A DNA stretch of 40,782 bases from Rhodobacteraceae bacterium HLUCCA12 (GCA_001314715.1 LJSV01000020.1:1-40782); one strand, 5' to 3'; positions 1-10,449 are shown, counted from the first letter of the stretch. Program-made: numbers and translations. Notes: a model not told the origin generated them from the sequence alone.

Positions 1-74
1 ATGTGGCATATCCTTTTCTCAGCAGAGAATTGACGGCGACTCGACACCGCCTTGATATGCCGCCCCTCAGGGCA

Positions 75-1961
75 TCACCAACTTTCGCGCGTTTCTCGGG
101 CAAGGCGCAGCCAGCGCTGGGTGGTGATCTCGTCCACCTGGCCGTCGCCCAGGCCCAGAAGTTCATTGAGATAGCTGTTCACGACCTCGGTGCCGGTGGT
201 CAGATCCAGTTCCCAGGTGCCGACGCGCGCGCCGCGGATGATGTCGTTCAGGCGCTGTTCGGCACGGCGGATGGCGGTGATGTCGGTGCGCAGGCCGACA
301 TGGTTGCCGTCGGGCATGCGCGTGGCGCGCACGCCGATGACGCGGCCATTGCGGTAATGCAGCTCGCCCGAGAAATCGCGGTCGTCGATCGCGTGGATCA
401 GCCGGTCGGCCTGTTCGCGCGCCTGGCTTCCGTCGGCCAGATAGACCCCGCGTTCGGTCGCGGTGCGGATGATCTCGGGCAAGGTGACGCCGGGGCGAAT
501 GATGTCGTCGATCTCGGCGTTGATCTCGCGGTATTTGGAATTGCACATCAGCAGCTTGTTGTCGCGATCGAACAGGACGAAGCCGTCCTGCATCGATTCG
601 ATTGCGCCATGCAGGCGGGCATGGGCGGCCGCGGTCTCATCAGCCATGCGTTTCAGCTCGGCCTCGTGACGCTTGCGTTCGGTAATGTCGGTGCCGATGA
701 TCAGATACCCCTGGAACGCGCCATCGCGTCCGGGCAGGGGCTGCATGGCGATGTCGCCCCAATACCGCTCGCCCGCCTGGTTGCGCAGTTCCAGCTCGAT
801 CTGGACGGTTTCATGGGCGTCGATCGCGGCCATGATCCGGTCGATCGTGGCGCGCGCCACGCCCTGGATGGCAAAGGCCTCGTCGAGGGGCATGCCGCGA
901 ATATCGTCGAGCGTGAGCCCGGTGCGCTGTTCGAAGGCGGGGTTGGCCCAATGGATGCGGCAGTCGCGGTTCAGCACCAGCGCCCGGTTGGTCATGCGCC
1001 GCGTCACCTGGATCAGCAGGTCGTTTTCAGCCTCGCGCGCGCGCTCGTCGGTCACATCGCGGATGCGAAAGACATAGCGTGTGCGCCCGCCGCTGTCGGG
1101 GGCGACGCGGGCAACGGTGAGGCGGTACCAATGGCCGTCGATCTCATAATCAGGCGGATGCGACACGCCCGCGTCCAGCGCCTCGGCCATGGCGGCGCGC
1201 TGCAAGCGCGCCACGGAGGGCGGCAGCGTTTCTTCCAGCGTGCGGTTCAGAATCGCCTCGGGCTCGCCGGCAAGCAGTTCGGGCGCGGAACAATGATAAT
1301 CGATGCAGCGGCCGTCCTCGTCGAATTCCAGCATCAGTTCGGGCATCGCTGCCAGCGTGGCGCGCAGACGTTCCAGCGTCTCGGTCTGGCGCGTGCGCAT
1401 CTTGGACAGGGCGCGCTCGACGCGCTGGCGCCCGACCGCCGACAGCAGGCCATCGGTCAGCGCCCAGAGCATTCCGGCCTCGGCCCCGGTGAAAAGGTCA
1501 CCCTCGCCAACCCGGTCGAACCCCAGAAAGCCATAGAACACCCCGTCGCGCAGGACCGGCACACACTGGATCGAATGGATCTGCTGGCTGAGCAGGAAGC
1601 TGCGCAAGGCCGATCCGGGCAGGGCGGTGACATCGCGGATGAACAACCCCTTTCCCTGAGCCAGGACCGTGGCCATGGCCTCGTGTTCGTCCAGCGCGAC
1701 GCCTTGCAGGTGATCCTTGACCGGGTCGATCCCGTCTGCGCACCATTCATGGGTGTTGAACCAGCGCCCGTCCTGGCGGACAAACAGATAGGCCCGGTCG
1801 GCACCGCTGGCATCGCCAAGCCGGCTCAGCACGTCGTCAATGGCGTCGTCGAGTTCCTCGGGGGATGCGCGCAACAGCGTGCTGAGCGCGCCGACCACCA
1901 GCGGATAGTGCGCGGTTTCGGGCGGGCGCGGCGCCAGTTCGATAGCGGTTTCAAAATGCAT
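75..1961 (-). pseudogene. GAF/multi-PAS sensor protein, disrupted near its 3' side
   Basis: The 628-residue frame reads a GAF domain (about residues 20-180), then three PAS domains (about 210-310, 320-430 and 445-560, the last with the PAS motif MQDGFVLFDRDNKLLMCN), and the start of a fourth PAS domain from about 575. It stops at 75-77 in mid-domain (last residues RETRESW). Two other frames continue the PAS pattern: the +1 frame gives ALPEKRAKVGDALRG at about 107-63, and the original frame then resumes with RHIKAVSSRRQFSAEKRICH at about 62-3. So two compensating frameshifts appear to break the gene, and its output domain (GGDEF, kinase or other) would lie left of the window. The start was placed at the Met of MHFETAIEL; an upstream Met at 2039 is possible but its extension looks non-coding. 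Cytoplasmic sensing is inferred, as no membrane segment is seen. A sequencing error cannot be excluded. Confidence 0.7.
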
Positions 1962-2107
1962 CTTTTCGCGTGATCCGAAGCTTGGCAATCTAATCAACAG
2001 CCTATGCACAAGACTTGCGGTCGATAATGGTAATTTCATGGCGCGCTCTGGGCGCGACGTTGATCTCTCAGACGCCCGCCGCGCAGCAACAGAAGCGAGA
2101 CCAGATC

Positions 2108-2959
2108 ATGACCCCAGCCCCCGCCGACGCCGATGCCCGCCGTGCCGTTGCCCCGGTCATCTGCTATCCGACCGACGCGCTGCCCGCGCCGGATCTGGCG
2201 CGATACGACCGGGCACTGGAACGCGCGCGGGTCACGGCGCAGATCGTGGTCGCCCCGCGCGAGGCCGCGACCTTTCGCCTGCGCGCGGGCACGTTCTTTC
2301 GCATCAGCTGCCCCGAGGGGTCGCAGGTCGGCGATCTGAACCTGTTCGACGCGGACAACCCCGATGAGCGGTTCTTTTCCGGCAAGACCCGTGCGCTGCA
2401 CGGCACCCATGTCAGCACCGGGGCGCGGCTGTGGTCGTGCCTGCCGTATCTGCGCCCGATGGCGACCATCGTGCGCGACACGCTGGACTGGTATGGCACC
2501 GATCCGCATGGCGGGCGGGTACATGACGTGATCGGCACCCGCTGCGACCCCCATACCCATTATCTGCTGTCGCACGGGGGGCAGTACCACCATTGCTGTC
2601 ATTCCAACCTGACCCGCGCGCTGGTCGGCGAAGGCCACCCGCCCGCGATCGCCGAGCGCATGGTGCATGACGTGCTCAACGTGTTCATGTGCACGGGGTT
2701 CACCGCTGATACGGGGCAGTATTTCATGAAGGCAAGCCCCGCGCGGCGGGGCGACGCGCTGACCCTGTTCGCCGAGATCGATCTTCTGGGCGTGCTGTCG
2801 GCCTGTCCGGGCGGCGATTGCGGTGCCGAGCACTCATCGGATGCGGCGCAGTGTCACCCGCTGCTGGTCGAGGTGCTGACCCCGCCCGCCGATGCCCTGG
2901 AGGGCTGGTCGCCCCCCGCGCCCAACGGATACGACGGCAGCCACGGCTTGCCGGGGTAG
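2108..2959 (+). CDS. Urea carboxylase-associated family protein (DUF1989)
   Basis: A 283-residue soluble protein recognised as the DUF1989 / urea carboxylase-associated family. The family core is visible: GDLNLFDADN (about residue 80), the run of His and Cys around HYLLSHGGQYHHCCHSNL (about 158-175), NVFMCTGF and a Cys-rich stretch near the C terminus (CPGGDCG). Family members usually sit near urea or allophanate degradation genes, but none is present here, so the substrate is unknown. It is divergent from the PAS sensor gene, with 146 bp between the starts. The Met of MTPAPADAD was preferred because the in-frame extension upstream lacks family similarity. The 3' end runs into a double-hairpin element shared with the convergent HNH gene. 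Confidence 0.85.
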   Translation: MTPAPADADARRAVAPVICYPTDALPAPDLARYDRALERARVTAQIVVAPREAATFRLRAGTFFRISCPEGSQVGDLNLFDADNPDERFFSGKTRALHGTHVSTGARLWSCLPYLRPMATIVRDTLDWYGTDPHGGRVHDVIGTRCDPHTHYLLSHGGQYHHCCHSNLTRALVGEGHPPAIAERMVHDVLNVFMCTGFTADTGQYFMKASPARRGDALTLFAEIDLLGVLSACPGGDCGAEHSSDAAQCHPLLVEVLTPPADALEGWSPPAPNGYDGSHGLPG

Positions 2960-3030
2960 GGGGCGTTCCGCCCCCTCTTCGGCTGCGCCGAATTCACCCC
3001 CGAGCGTATTTTGGGCAAGATGAAAGGCCG
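2960..3030 (-). repeat. REP-like double-hairpin element, copy 1, probable two-way terminator
   Basis: Read on the minus strand the segment runs CTTTCATCTTGCCCAAAATA, then GGGGGTGAATT, a hairpin GGCGCAGCC-like stem, then AGAGGGGGCGGAACGCCCCC. The same architecture recurs at about 40501-40573 on the plus strand. Both copies lie between convergent genes. The G/C hairpin GGGGGCGTTCCGCCCCC at the gene 3' end would act as a terminator. Confidence 0.6.
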
Positions 3031-3072
3031 GGGGTGCGGACGAACGGGCGCGCGGCGTCGCGTGTAGCGGTC

Positions 3073-3657
3073 TCAGGCCTCCAGTTCGGCATCCCAATAG
3101 AGAAAGTCGATCCAGCTGTCATGCAGGTGGTTGGGCGGAAAGCGCCGGCCGATGTCCAGCAGCTCCGGCGCGCCCGGCCGGCGCGGGACACGGCGTAGCC
3201 GCAGCCCGGCCTGGCGCAGGGTTTTCGATCCTTTTTTCAGGTTGCAGGGCGCGCAGGCGGCAACCACGTTTTCCCAACTGGTCACGCCACCCAGCGCGCG
3301 CGGGATGACGTGATCGAAGGTCAGGTCATGGCGTGCGCCGCAATACTGGCAGGCGAATTCGTCGCGCAGGAAAAGATTGAAGCGCGTGAAGGCCACGCGC
3401 TTCCTGGGTTTGACATAGTCTTTCAGAACCACGACCGAGGGTATTCGGATCTCGATGCGCTGGCTGCGCACCGTCGCCTCGTATTCGGCGACGATATCGA
3501 CGCGGTCCAGCCAGACCGCCTTGATCGCCTCTTGCCAGGGCCAGAGCGAGAGCGGGAAATACGACAGCGGCCGATAATCGGCATTCAGAACCAGCGCCGG
3601 AAACCGTTTGAGCGTCGCCGGTTCGTGCACGAATGCCTGCCTGAAATCGCCGTCCAT
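3073..3657 (-). CDS. HNH endonuclease family protein (chromosomal)
   Basis: A 194-residue protein with a C-terminal HNH module: CQYCG (zinc-binding pair), LTFDHVIPRALGG (catalytic His region) and ENVVAACAPCNLKKG (second Cys pair and Asn). The N-terminal half, with VLNADYRPLSYFPLSLWPWQ, is the conserved lead of a widespread bacterial HNH family of unknown physiological role. It is not associated with any phage gene here, unlike the second HNH gene at 30274. The Met of MDGDFRQAF was chosen because GGGGAG lies about 9-14 bases upstream; a Met nine codons earlier exists. DNA cleavage or nicking is inferred from the fold. Confidence 0.85.
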   Translation of the reverse strand: MDGDFRQAFVHEPATLKRFPALVLNADYRPLSYFPLSLWPWQEAIKAVWLDRVDIVAEYEATVRSQRIEIRIPSVVVLKDYVKPRKRVAFTRFNLFLRDEFACQYCGARHDLTFDHVIPRALGGVTSWENVVAACAPCNLKKGSKTLRQAGLRLRRVPRRPGAPELLDIGRRFPPNHLHDSWIDFLYWDAELEA

Positions 3658-3790
3658 AAGCCGTTGCTCCCCATGTTCTTGCAACGCTGCCCGGGCCTTC
3701 TGCGATCAGACTATATCCAGCGTTCGCGCCCTGACAAGCCTCTTGATATAGCGGTCTGCCAGCCTTGGGTAACAGTTGCGCGACAGCCGG

Positions 3791-4453
3791 TCATTGCGGC
3801 AGGTGGCGATGCAGGAAGCCCAGCGCCAGCGAAAGGCCGTCGGGGGCGATGCCGTGGCCGGTGCCCTTTGAGACATGCGCATAGGTTTCGAAACCCGCCG
3901 CCACCAGCGCGTCGCCGGCCTCGGACAGGGCGGAAACGGGAACCATCTCGTCGGCATCGCCATGGATCAGCAGAACCGGAAAGCGCGAGACCACCTCGCC
4001 GGCCAGGGCCTGGGGGTTCAGAAGCCGGCCGGAAAAGCCCACCACACAGGCCAGCGGGCGCGCGCGCCGCGGGGCGACGTGCAGGCTCATCATCGTGCCT
4101 TGCGAGAACCCCACCAGTGCCAGCGCCTCGGGGTCCAGCCCTTCGTCGGCCAGGACCGCGTCGATATAGGCATTCAGATCCGCGACCGACTGGCGCATAC
4201 CGGCCTCGGCGGCCTCCTGGCTGGAGCCGTCGAGCCAGGGGATCGAAAACCACTGGAAACCGAACGGGTTGTTGGCGCAACGCTCGGGCGCGTTGGGCGC
4301 ATGAAAGGCGGTGTGCGGCAGGTGCGGCGCCATCGCATCCGCAAGCCCCAGCAGGTCCGCGCCATCGGCGCCATAGCCGTGCAGGAAGATGACGGCCGAG
4401 CGAGCGGTGCCACGTGCCACACCCTTGCGGGCGGTTTCGAGTGTGCGCGCCAT
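3791..4453 (-). CDS. Alpha/beta hydrolase, phospholipase/carboxylesterase family
   Basis: A 220-residue cytoplasmic alpha/beta hydrolase of the YpfH / carboxylesterase type. The oxyanion-hole segment [13 protein letters not shown] is near residue 22, the nucleophile elbow GFSQGTMM holds the catalytic Ser, [12 protein letters not shown] carries the acid and KGTGHGIAP the catalytic His. Length is normal for the family. The start Met is preceded by GGAGGAAG. It lies 10 bp downstream of the DNA glycosylase gene on the same strand, so the two are probably co-transcribed. The natural ester substrate cannot be predicted. Confidence 0.88.
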   Translation of the reverse strand: MARTLETARKGVARGTARSAVIFLHGYGADGADLLGLADAMAPHLPHTAFHAPNAPERCANNPFGFQWFSIPWLDGSSQEAAEAGMRQSVADLNAYIDAVLADEGLDPEALALVGFSQGTMMSLHVAPRRARPLACVVGFSGRLLNPQALAGEVVSRFPVLLIHGDADEMVPVSALSEAGDALVAAGFETYAHVSKGTGHGIAPDGLSLALGFLHRHLPQ

Positions 4454-4463
4454 TCTTCCTCCG

Positions 4464-5096
4464 TCAGGCGATGCCTTCGCGATCCTTGGCCACCCGGTAA
4501 TAGGCCCACAAAAGCCCCGCCGCAACCGTGCGCCAGGGCGACCAGTCCTCGGCCATGCGCCGCAGCGCGGCTTCGCGCGGGCGGTCGGGCAGGTCGAACA
4601 ACATCCGCGCCGATTCCTGAAGCGCGAGATCGTTCGGCGCAAAGACATCGGCCCGGCCCAGGCTGAACATGGCGTATATCTCGGCGGTCCAGCGCCCGAT
4701 GCCGGGCACCACGATCAACCGCTCGACGATTTCGGCATCGGGTTCGTGGCGCAAGGCATCGAAGTCGATTCCGGCGGCGGCCAGCGCCCGGATATAGCGG
4801 ATCTTCTGGCGCGACAGCCCGCCGGCGCGCAACGCGTCGTCATCGGCGGCGGCGATGGCCTCGGGCGTCGTCAGGCCGGCGCCTTCGAGCCGCGCCCAGA
4901 TCGCGCGCGCGGCGGCCACGGATACCTGCTGACTGACGATCGCGCCCATCAGGGCCTCGAACCCGTCGGGGCGCCGGCGCAGGGGCGGCGGGCCGCACAG
5001 ATCCAGCGCATGGGCAAAGCGGGGCTCGCGCGCGCCCAGCCAGGCCGCGCCCTCTTTCATGCAGTCTTCGCTGTGCAGGATGCGTCCGATGATCAT
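4464..5096 (-). CDS. DNA-3-methyladenine glycosylase II-like (HhH-GPD family)
   Basis: A 210-residue base-excision glycosylase of the AlkA/HhH-GPD superfamily. AIVSQQVSV marks the start of the conserved domain (about residue 51), [16 protein letters not shown] is the helix-hairpin-helix plus GPD region, and [10 protein letters not shown] supplies the expected catalytic Asp. It lacks the N-terminal AlkA domain of the E. coli enzyme, as is usual for the short alphaproteobacterial form. It would remove alkylated purines from DNA. It starts divergently from pgi and is followed by the esterase gene. The frame stays open far upstream, antisense to pgi, but only the part from MIIGRIL is family-like. 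Confidence 0.88.
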   Translation of the reverse strand: MIIGRILHSEDCMKEGAAWLGAREPRFAHALDLCGPPPLRRRPDGFEALMGAIVSQQVSVAAARAIWARLEGAGLTTPEAIAAADDDALRAGGLSRQKIRYIRALAAAGIDFDALRHEPDAEIVERLIVVPGIGRWTAEIYAMFSLGRADVFAPNDLALQESARMLFDLPDRPREAALRRMAEDWSPWRTVAAGLLWAYYRVAKDREGIA

Positions 5097-5252
5097 GTAG
5101 GCATGGTGCACCCTGGCGGGGACGACCACAAGAGGTGGGGTGTTGCACATGCACGGCACCCGCGCCGATGCCGGTGTCGCCGGGCTGCTTTTGCTCTGTG
5201 CAAGGGGCGCGCTTGCTGGCATGAAGGGGGCAGGGGAACAGCAGGGATTGCC

Positions 5253-6875
5253 ATGGACATCTGGACCGCACTCGCTGCGCGGCACGATACCGTTTCGAAC
5301 CGGACCATCGCATCGCTTTTCGCCGATCCCGGACGCGCAGCCGATTTCAGTCTGGCATTGGCCGATCCGGCATTTGGCGAGATCCTTTTCGACTATTCCA
5401 AAACCAACCTCGATGCCGAGACGCGCGATCTGTTGCTTGAGCTGGCGCAGGCGGCGGGGCTGGAGGCGCGGCGCGAGGCCATGTTCACCGGCGCGCGCAT
5501 CAACGAGACCGAGGGGCGCGCGGTCCTGCATACGGCCCTGCGCGACCTGGATGGCCGGGTGGAGCTGGACGGACAGGATGTCATGCCCGGCGTGCGCGCG
5601 ACCCTGGCCCGGATGGAGGTCTTTGCGCGCGATCTGCGCGACGGGCGCATTCGCGGGGTCGGCGGGCGGATCAGCGATGTGGTGAATATCGGCATCGGCG
5701 GTTCCGACCTGGGCCCGGCGATGGCGGTGCAGGCGCTGGCCCCCTATCATGACGGGCCACGTTGCCATTTCGTGTCGAATGTGGACGGCGCGCATATCCA
5801 TGACGTGCTGGACCCGCTGAACCCCGAAACCACGCTGGTGATCGTGGCGTCCAAGACGTTTACGACGCAGGAAACCATGACCAACGCCCTGACCGCGCGC
5901 GACTGGATGGCGCGTGGGCTCAGCGATCCCACGCGTCAGTTCGTGGCGCTGTCCTCGGCGCTGGAAAAGACCGGGGCATTCGGCATCGACCCGGCGCGCG
6001 TCTTCGGTTTCGAGGATTGGGTCGGCGGCCGGTTCTCGGTCTGGGGGCCGATCGGGCTGAGCCTGATGATCGCAATCGGCCCCGACCAGTTCCGCGCGTT
6101 TCTGGGCGGCGCGGCGGCGATGGACCACCATTTCCGCAACGCGCCGCTGGCGCGCAACATGCCGGTATTGCTGGCGCTGACGGGGCTTTGGCATCATCAG
6201 GTCTGCGGTTATCCGACCCGCGCCGTCATCCCTTACGACCAGCGTCTGGCGCGGCTGCCGGCCTATCTTCAGCAGCTTGAGATGGAATCGAACGGCAAGC
6301 GGGTGGCGATGGACGGCAGCGATCTGGCGCATCCCTCGGCGCCGGTCGTCTGGGGCGAGCCGGGAACCAACGGGCAACATGCGTTCTTTCAGATGATCCA
6401 CCAGGGAACCATGCCGGTACCCTGCGAATTCCTGCTGGCCGCGAACGGGCATGAGCCGGCGCTGGGCCATCACCAGCGGATGCTGGTCGCCAACTGCCTG
6501 GCCCAGGCCGAGGCATTGATGCGAGGGCGGTCCTTGAAAGAGGCGCGCGCGCTGATGAAGGCGCGGGGCCTGAGCGGCAAGGAACTGGAACGGCAGGCCC
6601 GCCACCGGGTCTTTCCCGGCAATCGGCCGTCGGTGATGCTGCTGTATCCGCGCCTGAACCCGGCGACGTTGGGCGCCGTTCTGGCGCTTTATGAACACCG
6701 CGTCTTTGTCGAAGGTGTCGTGTTGGGGATCAATTCGTTCGATCAGTGGGGCGTTGAACTGGGCAAGGAACTTGCCCAACAGCTCCTGCCGATCCTGGAA
6801 GGGCAGGGTGACGCGGACGCCCGCGACGGTTCGACGCGCGGGCTGATCGATGCGGTCATGCGCATGGCCGAGTGA
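5253..6875 (+). CDS. pgi: Glucose-6-phosphate isomerase
   Basis: A 540-residue enzyme interconverting glucose 6-phosphate and fructose 6-phosphate in the cytoplasm. Both family signatures are present: [16 protein letters not shown] (about residue 250) and the C-terminal block around [19 protein letters not shown]. Active-site elements include the Glu in LEMESNGKR, the His in [13 protein letters not shown] and the Lys in ELGKELA. Length matches the standard bacterial form. The start has AGGGA upstream. It is monocistronic and convergent with purB, with a perfect 10-bp hairpin in between. Confidence 0.97.
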   Translation: MDIWTALAARHDTVSNRTIASLFADPGRAADFSLALADPAFGEILFDYSKTNLDAETRDLLLELAQAAGLEARREAMFTGARINETEGRAVLHTALRDLDGRVELDGQDVMPGVRATLARMEVFARDLRDGRIRGVGGRISDVVNIGIGGSDLGPAMAVQALAPYHDGPRCHFVSNVDGAHIHDVLDPLNPETTLVIVASKTFTTQETMTNALTARDWMARGLSDPTRQFVALSSALEKTGAFGIDPARVFGFEDWVGGRFSVWGPIGLSLMIAIGPDQFRAFLGGAAAMDHHFRNAPLARNMPVLLALTGLWHHQVCGYPTRAVIPYDQRLARLPAYLQQLEMESNGKRVAMDGSDLAHPSAPVVWGEPGTNGQHAFFQMIHQGTMPVPCEFLLAANGHEPALGHHQRMLVANCLAQAEALMRGRSLKEARALMKARGLSGKELERQARHRVFPGNRPSVMLLYPRLNPATLGAVLALYEHRVFVEGVVLGINSFDQWGVELGKELAQQLLPILEGQGDADARDGSTRGLIDAVMRMAE

Positions 6876-6911
6876 GCTTGCGCGCAACGCGGGTTCGACC
6901 TGCACAGCGTT

Positions 6912-6936
6912 ACGCGGCACGGGTTGCGTGCCGCGT
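6912..6936. terminator. 10-bp stem hairpin between convergent pgi and purB
   Basis: ACGCGGCACG (6912-6921), a 5-base loop GGTTG, and CGTGCCGCGT (6927-6936) form a perfect stem. There is no T-run on either side. Its position 37 bp past the pgi stop and 36 bp past the purB stop suggests a shared two-way terminator. Confidence 0.6.
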
Positions 6937-6971
6937 GATCGGTTCAAGGCCGGGGCGTCGGGCCGTGCCGA

Positions 6972-8279
6972 TCAGCCTTGGCCAAAGACGCGCGCGAAGA
7001 TCGTGTCGACATGCTTGGTATGATAGCCCAGATCGAACTTTTCCTCGATCTCGGCGGGTTTGAGCACGGCGGTGACCTCGGGGTCGGCCAGAAGCTCGGT
7101 CTTGAAATCCTTGCCTTGTTCCCAGACCTTCATCGCGTTGCGCTGGACCAGCCGATAGGCATCCTCGCGCGTGACCCCGGCCTGGGTCAGCGCCAGCAGG
7201 ACACGCTGGCTCATCACCAGGCCACGGAACTTGTGCATGTTGGCCAGCATGTTGTCGGGGTAGACCACCAGCTTTTCGATCACCCCGGCCAGCCGGTGCA
7301 GGGCGAAATCCAGCGTCACGGTGGTGTCGGGGCCGATCATCCGCTCGACCGAGGAATGCGAGATGTCGCGTTCATGCCAGAGCGCCACGTTTTCCAGCGC
7401 CGGCACCACGGCCATGCGGACCAGCCGCGCAAGCCCCGTCAGGTTTTCGGTCAGAACCGGGTTGCGCTTGTGCGGCATCGCCGACGACCCCTTTTGCCCG
7501 GCGCTGAAGAATTCCTCGGCCTCCAGCACCTCGGTTCGCTGCATGTGCCGGATCTCGATCGCGATATTCTCGATCGACGCGGCGACGACACCCAGCGCGG
7601 CAAAGAAGGCCGCGTGGCGGTCGCGCGGGATGACCTGGGTGCTGATCGGTTCGGGCTCAAGGCCCAACTGTGCGCAGACATGTTCCTCGACGCGCGGGTC
7701 GATATTGGCAAACGTGCCCACGGCACCCGAAATCGCGCCCGTCGCCACCTCGGCGCGTGCAACCTCCAGGCGGCGGCGGTTGCGCGCCATCTCTGCGTAA
7801 AACCGTGCGAAGGTCAGGCCCATGGTGGTGGGTTCGGCGTGAATGCCATGGCTGCGACCGATGCGCACCGTGTCCTTGTGCTCATACGCGCGCGCCTTCA
7901 GGGCTGCGAGAACCCGGTCGATCCCGGCCAGCAGCAGATCGGCCGCGCGCACCAGTTGCACGTTGTAGGTGGTGTCCAGAACGTCCGAACTGGTCATGCC
8001 CTGATGGACGAAACGTGCCGCGTCACTGCCCACGATCTCGGCCAGATGGGTCAGAAAGGCGATCACGTCATGCTTGGTCACCGCCTCGATCGCGTCGATC
8101 CGTTCCACGTCGAACTCGACATCCTTTGCCTTCCACACCGCTTGCGCATTCTCGTGCGGGATCACGCCCAGATCGGCCATCGCGTCGCAGGCATGGGCCT
8201 CGATCTCGAACCAGATGCGAAACTTGGTCTGTGGCGACCAGATGGCGACCATCTCGGGGCGGGAATAGCGGGGGATCAT
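6972..8279 (-). CDS. purB: Adenylosuccinate lyase
   Basis: A 435-residue member of the fumarase/aspartase superfamily, catalysing two steps of purine synthesis (SAICAR to AICAR, adenylosuccinate to AMP). The superfamily signature GSSAMPHKRNP is present (about residue 263), with the catalytic Ser in GSS. SHGIHAEPTTMG carries the general-acid His, and HQGMTSSDVLDT is the conserved N-terminal block. The start MIPRYSRPEM is typical for the family. Upstream on the same strand are a cupin gene and a lipoprotein gene, with a 66-bp gap to the cupin. Confidence 0.96.
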   Translation of the reverse strand: MIPRYSRPEMVAIWSPQTKFRIWFEIEAHACDAMADLGVIPHENAQAVWKAKDVEFDVERIDAIEAVTKHDVIAFLTHLAEIVGSDAARFVHQGMTSSDVLDTTYNVQLVRAADLLLAGIDRVLAALKARAYEHKDTVRIGRSHGIHAEPTTMGLTFARFYAEMARNRRRLEVARAEVATGAISGAVGTFANIDPRVEEHVCAQLGLEPEPISTQVIPRDRHAAFFAALGVVAASIENIAIEIRHMQRTEVLEAEEFFSAGQKGSSAMPHKRNPVLTENLTGLARLVRMAVVPALENVALWHERDISHSSVERMIGPDTTVTLDFALHRLAGVIEKLVVYPDNMLANMHKFRGLVMSQRVLLALTQAGVTREDAYRLVQRNAMKVWEQGKDFKTELLADPEVTAVLKPAEIEEKFDLGYHTKHVDTIFARVFGQG

Positions 8280-8345
8280 GGCACATCCTTGGTTGGCAGG
8301 GATGGCGCCTGATAGACCGCACCCGGTTTCGGCGCAAGGCCGCGC

Positions 8346-8777
8346 TCAGGCAGTGGGGATGTCAAAGCCGGGCGGTGCCAGTTCGAAATGCTCGAACCGG
8401 AATGCGGGCGAGACCATGCAACTGACCAGCGTCCAGTCGCCAAGGCTGCGCGCGGCCTGCCAGTGGCGCGCGGGCACGATCACCTGCGGATGATCGCCCG
8501 CGCCGGGATCGCCGCCCAGCCGCCAGTCATGGGCCGGACCCTCGGTCGTGGCGGCGATCGACAATGCCAGTGGCGCCCCGGCGTTGAAAAGCCAGATCTC
8601 GTCCACGTCGATGCGGTGCCAGTGGCTGCGCTCCTGCGCCTGCAACAGGAACAGGATGCAACTGCCCGCCGGGCGCTGGCCGTCGGGCGCCGGGGCCAGC
8701 CAGGTCTGCCGGAACCATCCGCCCTCGGGATGGGGTTCAAGATCGAAACGCGCGATCACATCGGCGGCGCCGGTCAC
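8346..8777 (-). CDS. Cupin superfamily protein (DUF985)
   Basis: A 143-residue single-domain cupin of the DUF985 type. The family pattern is clear: an N-terminal LEPHPEGGWFRQTW, a central SHWHRIDVDEIWLFNAG and a C-terminal WQAARSLGDWTLVSCMVSPAF followed by FEHFEL. Biochemical function is not established for the family; metal binding through the His/Glu cluster is likely but unproven. It sits between the lipoprotein gene (24 bp upstream) and purB, all on one strand. Confidence 0.85.
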   Translation of the reverse strand: MTGAADVIARFDLEPHPEGGWFRQTWLAPAPDGQRPAGSCILFLLQAQERSHWHRIDVDEIWLFNAGAPLALSIAATTEGPAHDWRLGGDPGAGDHPQVIVPARHWQAARSLGDWTLVSCMVSPAFRFEHFELAPPGFDIPTA

Positions 8778-8801
8778 GGTGCAGCCCTTTCGAACACGGT
8801 C

Positions 8802-9248
8802 TCAGTCATCCGCATACACAGTCAGCGTCGCAAGCTCGGACAGCGGCAGCTCCAACGCCCGCAGCGCCGCAAGCGAGATGTGACTGCCAGCCCCCGGTTC
8901 GCGGCCCGAGGGGCGCAGCTCTACCGAGACCGATGCGCCGTTTTCCGCGACCACCCGGCCTTGCGCGGGCGCGTCGACAAGGCCGGTGCGCAACCAGCGG
9001 CCCGATTCGCCGGGCGAGCCAAGCCCGGCCAGGGTCTCGCCCAATTCCGTGCCGTCACCGTCGGATGCGGTGTTCTCGGTCTCGTCGCCGCGCCTGCCGG
9101 GGCGTTCCTCGGGGCGCGTGACATCGTCATCAGGCGCGACCGTCACGGCGACATCGGGTTCGGCCGGATCGGCCGCATCGGATTGCCATGGCAACCCGCC
9201 GGAACAGGCGGGTAGCAGCAAAAGGGTGGAGATCAGGATCATGCGCAT
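8802..9248 (-). CDS. Predicted lipoprotein, function unknown
   Basis: A 148-residue exported protein. The N terminus MRMILISTLLLLPACSG is a lipoprotein signal peptide with lipobox LPAC, so the mature chain would start at Cys15. An acidic, Pro-rich linker (about 25-65) is followed by a compact C-terminal region (about 68-148) containing GETLAGLGSPGESGRWLRTG and SVELRPSGREPGAGSHISL. I recall similar Rhodobacterales proteins with misleading enzyme names in databases; nothing in this sequence supports an enzymatic role. It is divergent from moaA. Confidence 0.75.
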   Translation of the reverse strand: MRMILISTLLLLPACSGGLPWQSDAADPAEPDVAVTVAPDDDVTRPEERPGRRGDETENTASDGDGTELGETLAGLGSPGESGRWLRTGLVDAPAQGRVVAENGASVSVELRPSGREPGAGSHISLAALRALELPLSELATLTVYADD

Positions 9249-9344
9249 GGTTCAAACCTACCCGTGCGGGCAACGACTGGCAACGCCCTCTCTTGCCAGC
9301 CCCCCGGCTTGTCACTAGCTTGTCAGTCAACCTAGGAGGCCATC

Positions 9345-10349
9345 ATGAACGCGCCCTTGATCGACCCTTTCCAGCGACCGATCAGCTATCTGCGGGTCTC
9401 GGTCACGGATCGCTGCGATTTCCGCTGCACCTATTGCATGGCCGAACACATGACGTTCCTGCCCAAGAAGGAGCTGCTGAGCCTGGAGGAACTGGACAGG
9501 CTGTGTTCGGCCTTTGTCGGGCTGGGGGTCGAGAAATTGCGCATCACCGGCGGCGAGCCGCTGGTGCGCAAAGGCATCATGACCTTTTTCGAGGCCATGG
9601 CCCGGCATTTGCAATCGGGGGCGCTGAAGGAACTGACCCTGACGACCAACGGCTCGCAACTGGCGCGCTTTGCCCCCGATCTGGCGGCGCTGGGGGTGCG
9701 GCGGGTCAATGTGTCGCTGGACACGCTTGACGACCGCAAATTCGCCGAGATCACGCGCTGGGGCCGGTTGCCGCAGGTGCGCAAGGGGCTGGATGCCGCC
9801 CGCGATGCCGGCTTGCGTGTCAAGATCAACACCGTCGCCCTCAAGGGTTTCAACGAGGACGAACTGTTCGATCTGGTCGACTGGTGCGCGCATGAGGACC
9901 ACGACCTGACCTTCATCGAGGTCATGCCGATGGGCGAGATGGGCGAGGAGATGCGCCTGGATCAGTACTGGCCGCTGAAGGATCTGCGCGCGCGCCTGTC
10001 CGAACGCTACACGCTGACCGACCTGGCCGAGCGCACGGGTGGCCCGGCCCGCTACGTCCGGCTGGAAGAAACCGGCCAGAAGATCGGTTTCATCACGCCC
10101 TTGACGCATAATTTCTGCGAAAGCTGCAACCGGGTGCGACTGACCTGCACGGGCGAACTTTACATGTGCCTGGGCCAGGAAGACATGGCCGATCTGCGCG
10201 CGCCGCTCAGGGCCAGCGCGGACGATGCGGTTCTGGAATCGGCAATTCGCGCGGCCATCGCCCGCAAGCCCAAGGGGCATGATTTCGACTATTCGCGCCA
10301 GGGCGTTTCCGGGCAGATGAGCCGACACATGAGCCATACGGGCGGCTGA
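9345..10349 (+). CDS. moaA: GTP 3',8-cyclase (molybdenum cofactor biosynthesis)
   Basis: A 334-residue radical SAM enzyme making 3',8-cyclo-GTP, the first step of molybdopterin synthesis. The N-terminal cluster is Cys24, Cys28, Cys31 (CDFRCTYC), and LRITGGEPL is the SAM-binding GGE motif. The C-terminal cluster is [14 protein letters not shown] with its third Cys. The protein ends in the conserved Gly-Gly (HTGG) required in MoaA. A strong AGGAGG lies 5 bases before the start. No moaC or mobA is adjacent. The 95-bp leader is too short for a molybdenum-cofactor riboswitch and I see none. Confidence 0.96.
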   Translation: MNAPLIDPFQRPISYLRVSVTDRCDFRCTYCMAEHMTFLPKKELLSLEELDRLCSAFVGLGVEKLRITGGEPLVRKGIMTFFEAMARHLQSGALKELTLTTNGSQLARFAPDLAALGVRRVNVSLDTLDDRKFAEITRWGRLPQVRKGLDAARDAGLRVKINTVALKGFNEDELFDLVDWCAHEDHDLTFIEVMPMGEMGEEMRLDQYWPLKDLRARLSERYTLTDLAERTGGPARYVRLEETGQKIGFITPLTHNFCESCNRVRLTCTGELYMCLGQEDMADLRAPLRASADDAVLESAIRAAIARKPKGHDFDYSRQGVSGQMSRHMSHTGG

Positions 10350-10449
10350 GACCGAACCTTTGTCGCGCGACGGTCGCGGCCCTGACATGGCGTAGCGCTC
10401 GTCCGCGTGTTTCCCGCGAATGGCAGATGTGCCGGCAAGGCGCGGATCA

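Noticed and set aside
4464-6947. An 827-codon open frame on the minus strand running through pgi into the DNA glycosylase
   Set aside because: Only the last 210 codons look like a protein family; the rest is antisense to pgi and is Arg/His/Gln-rich noise.
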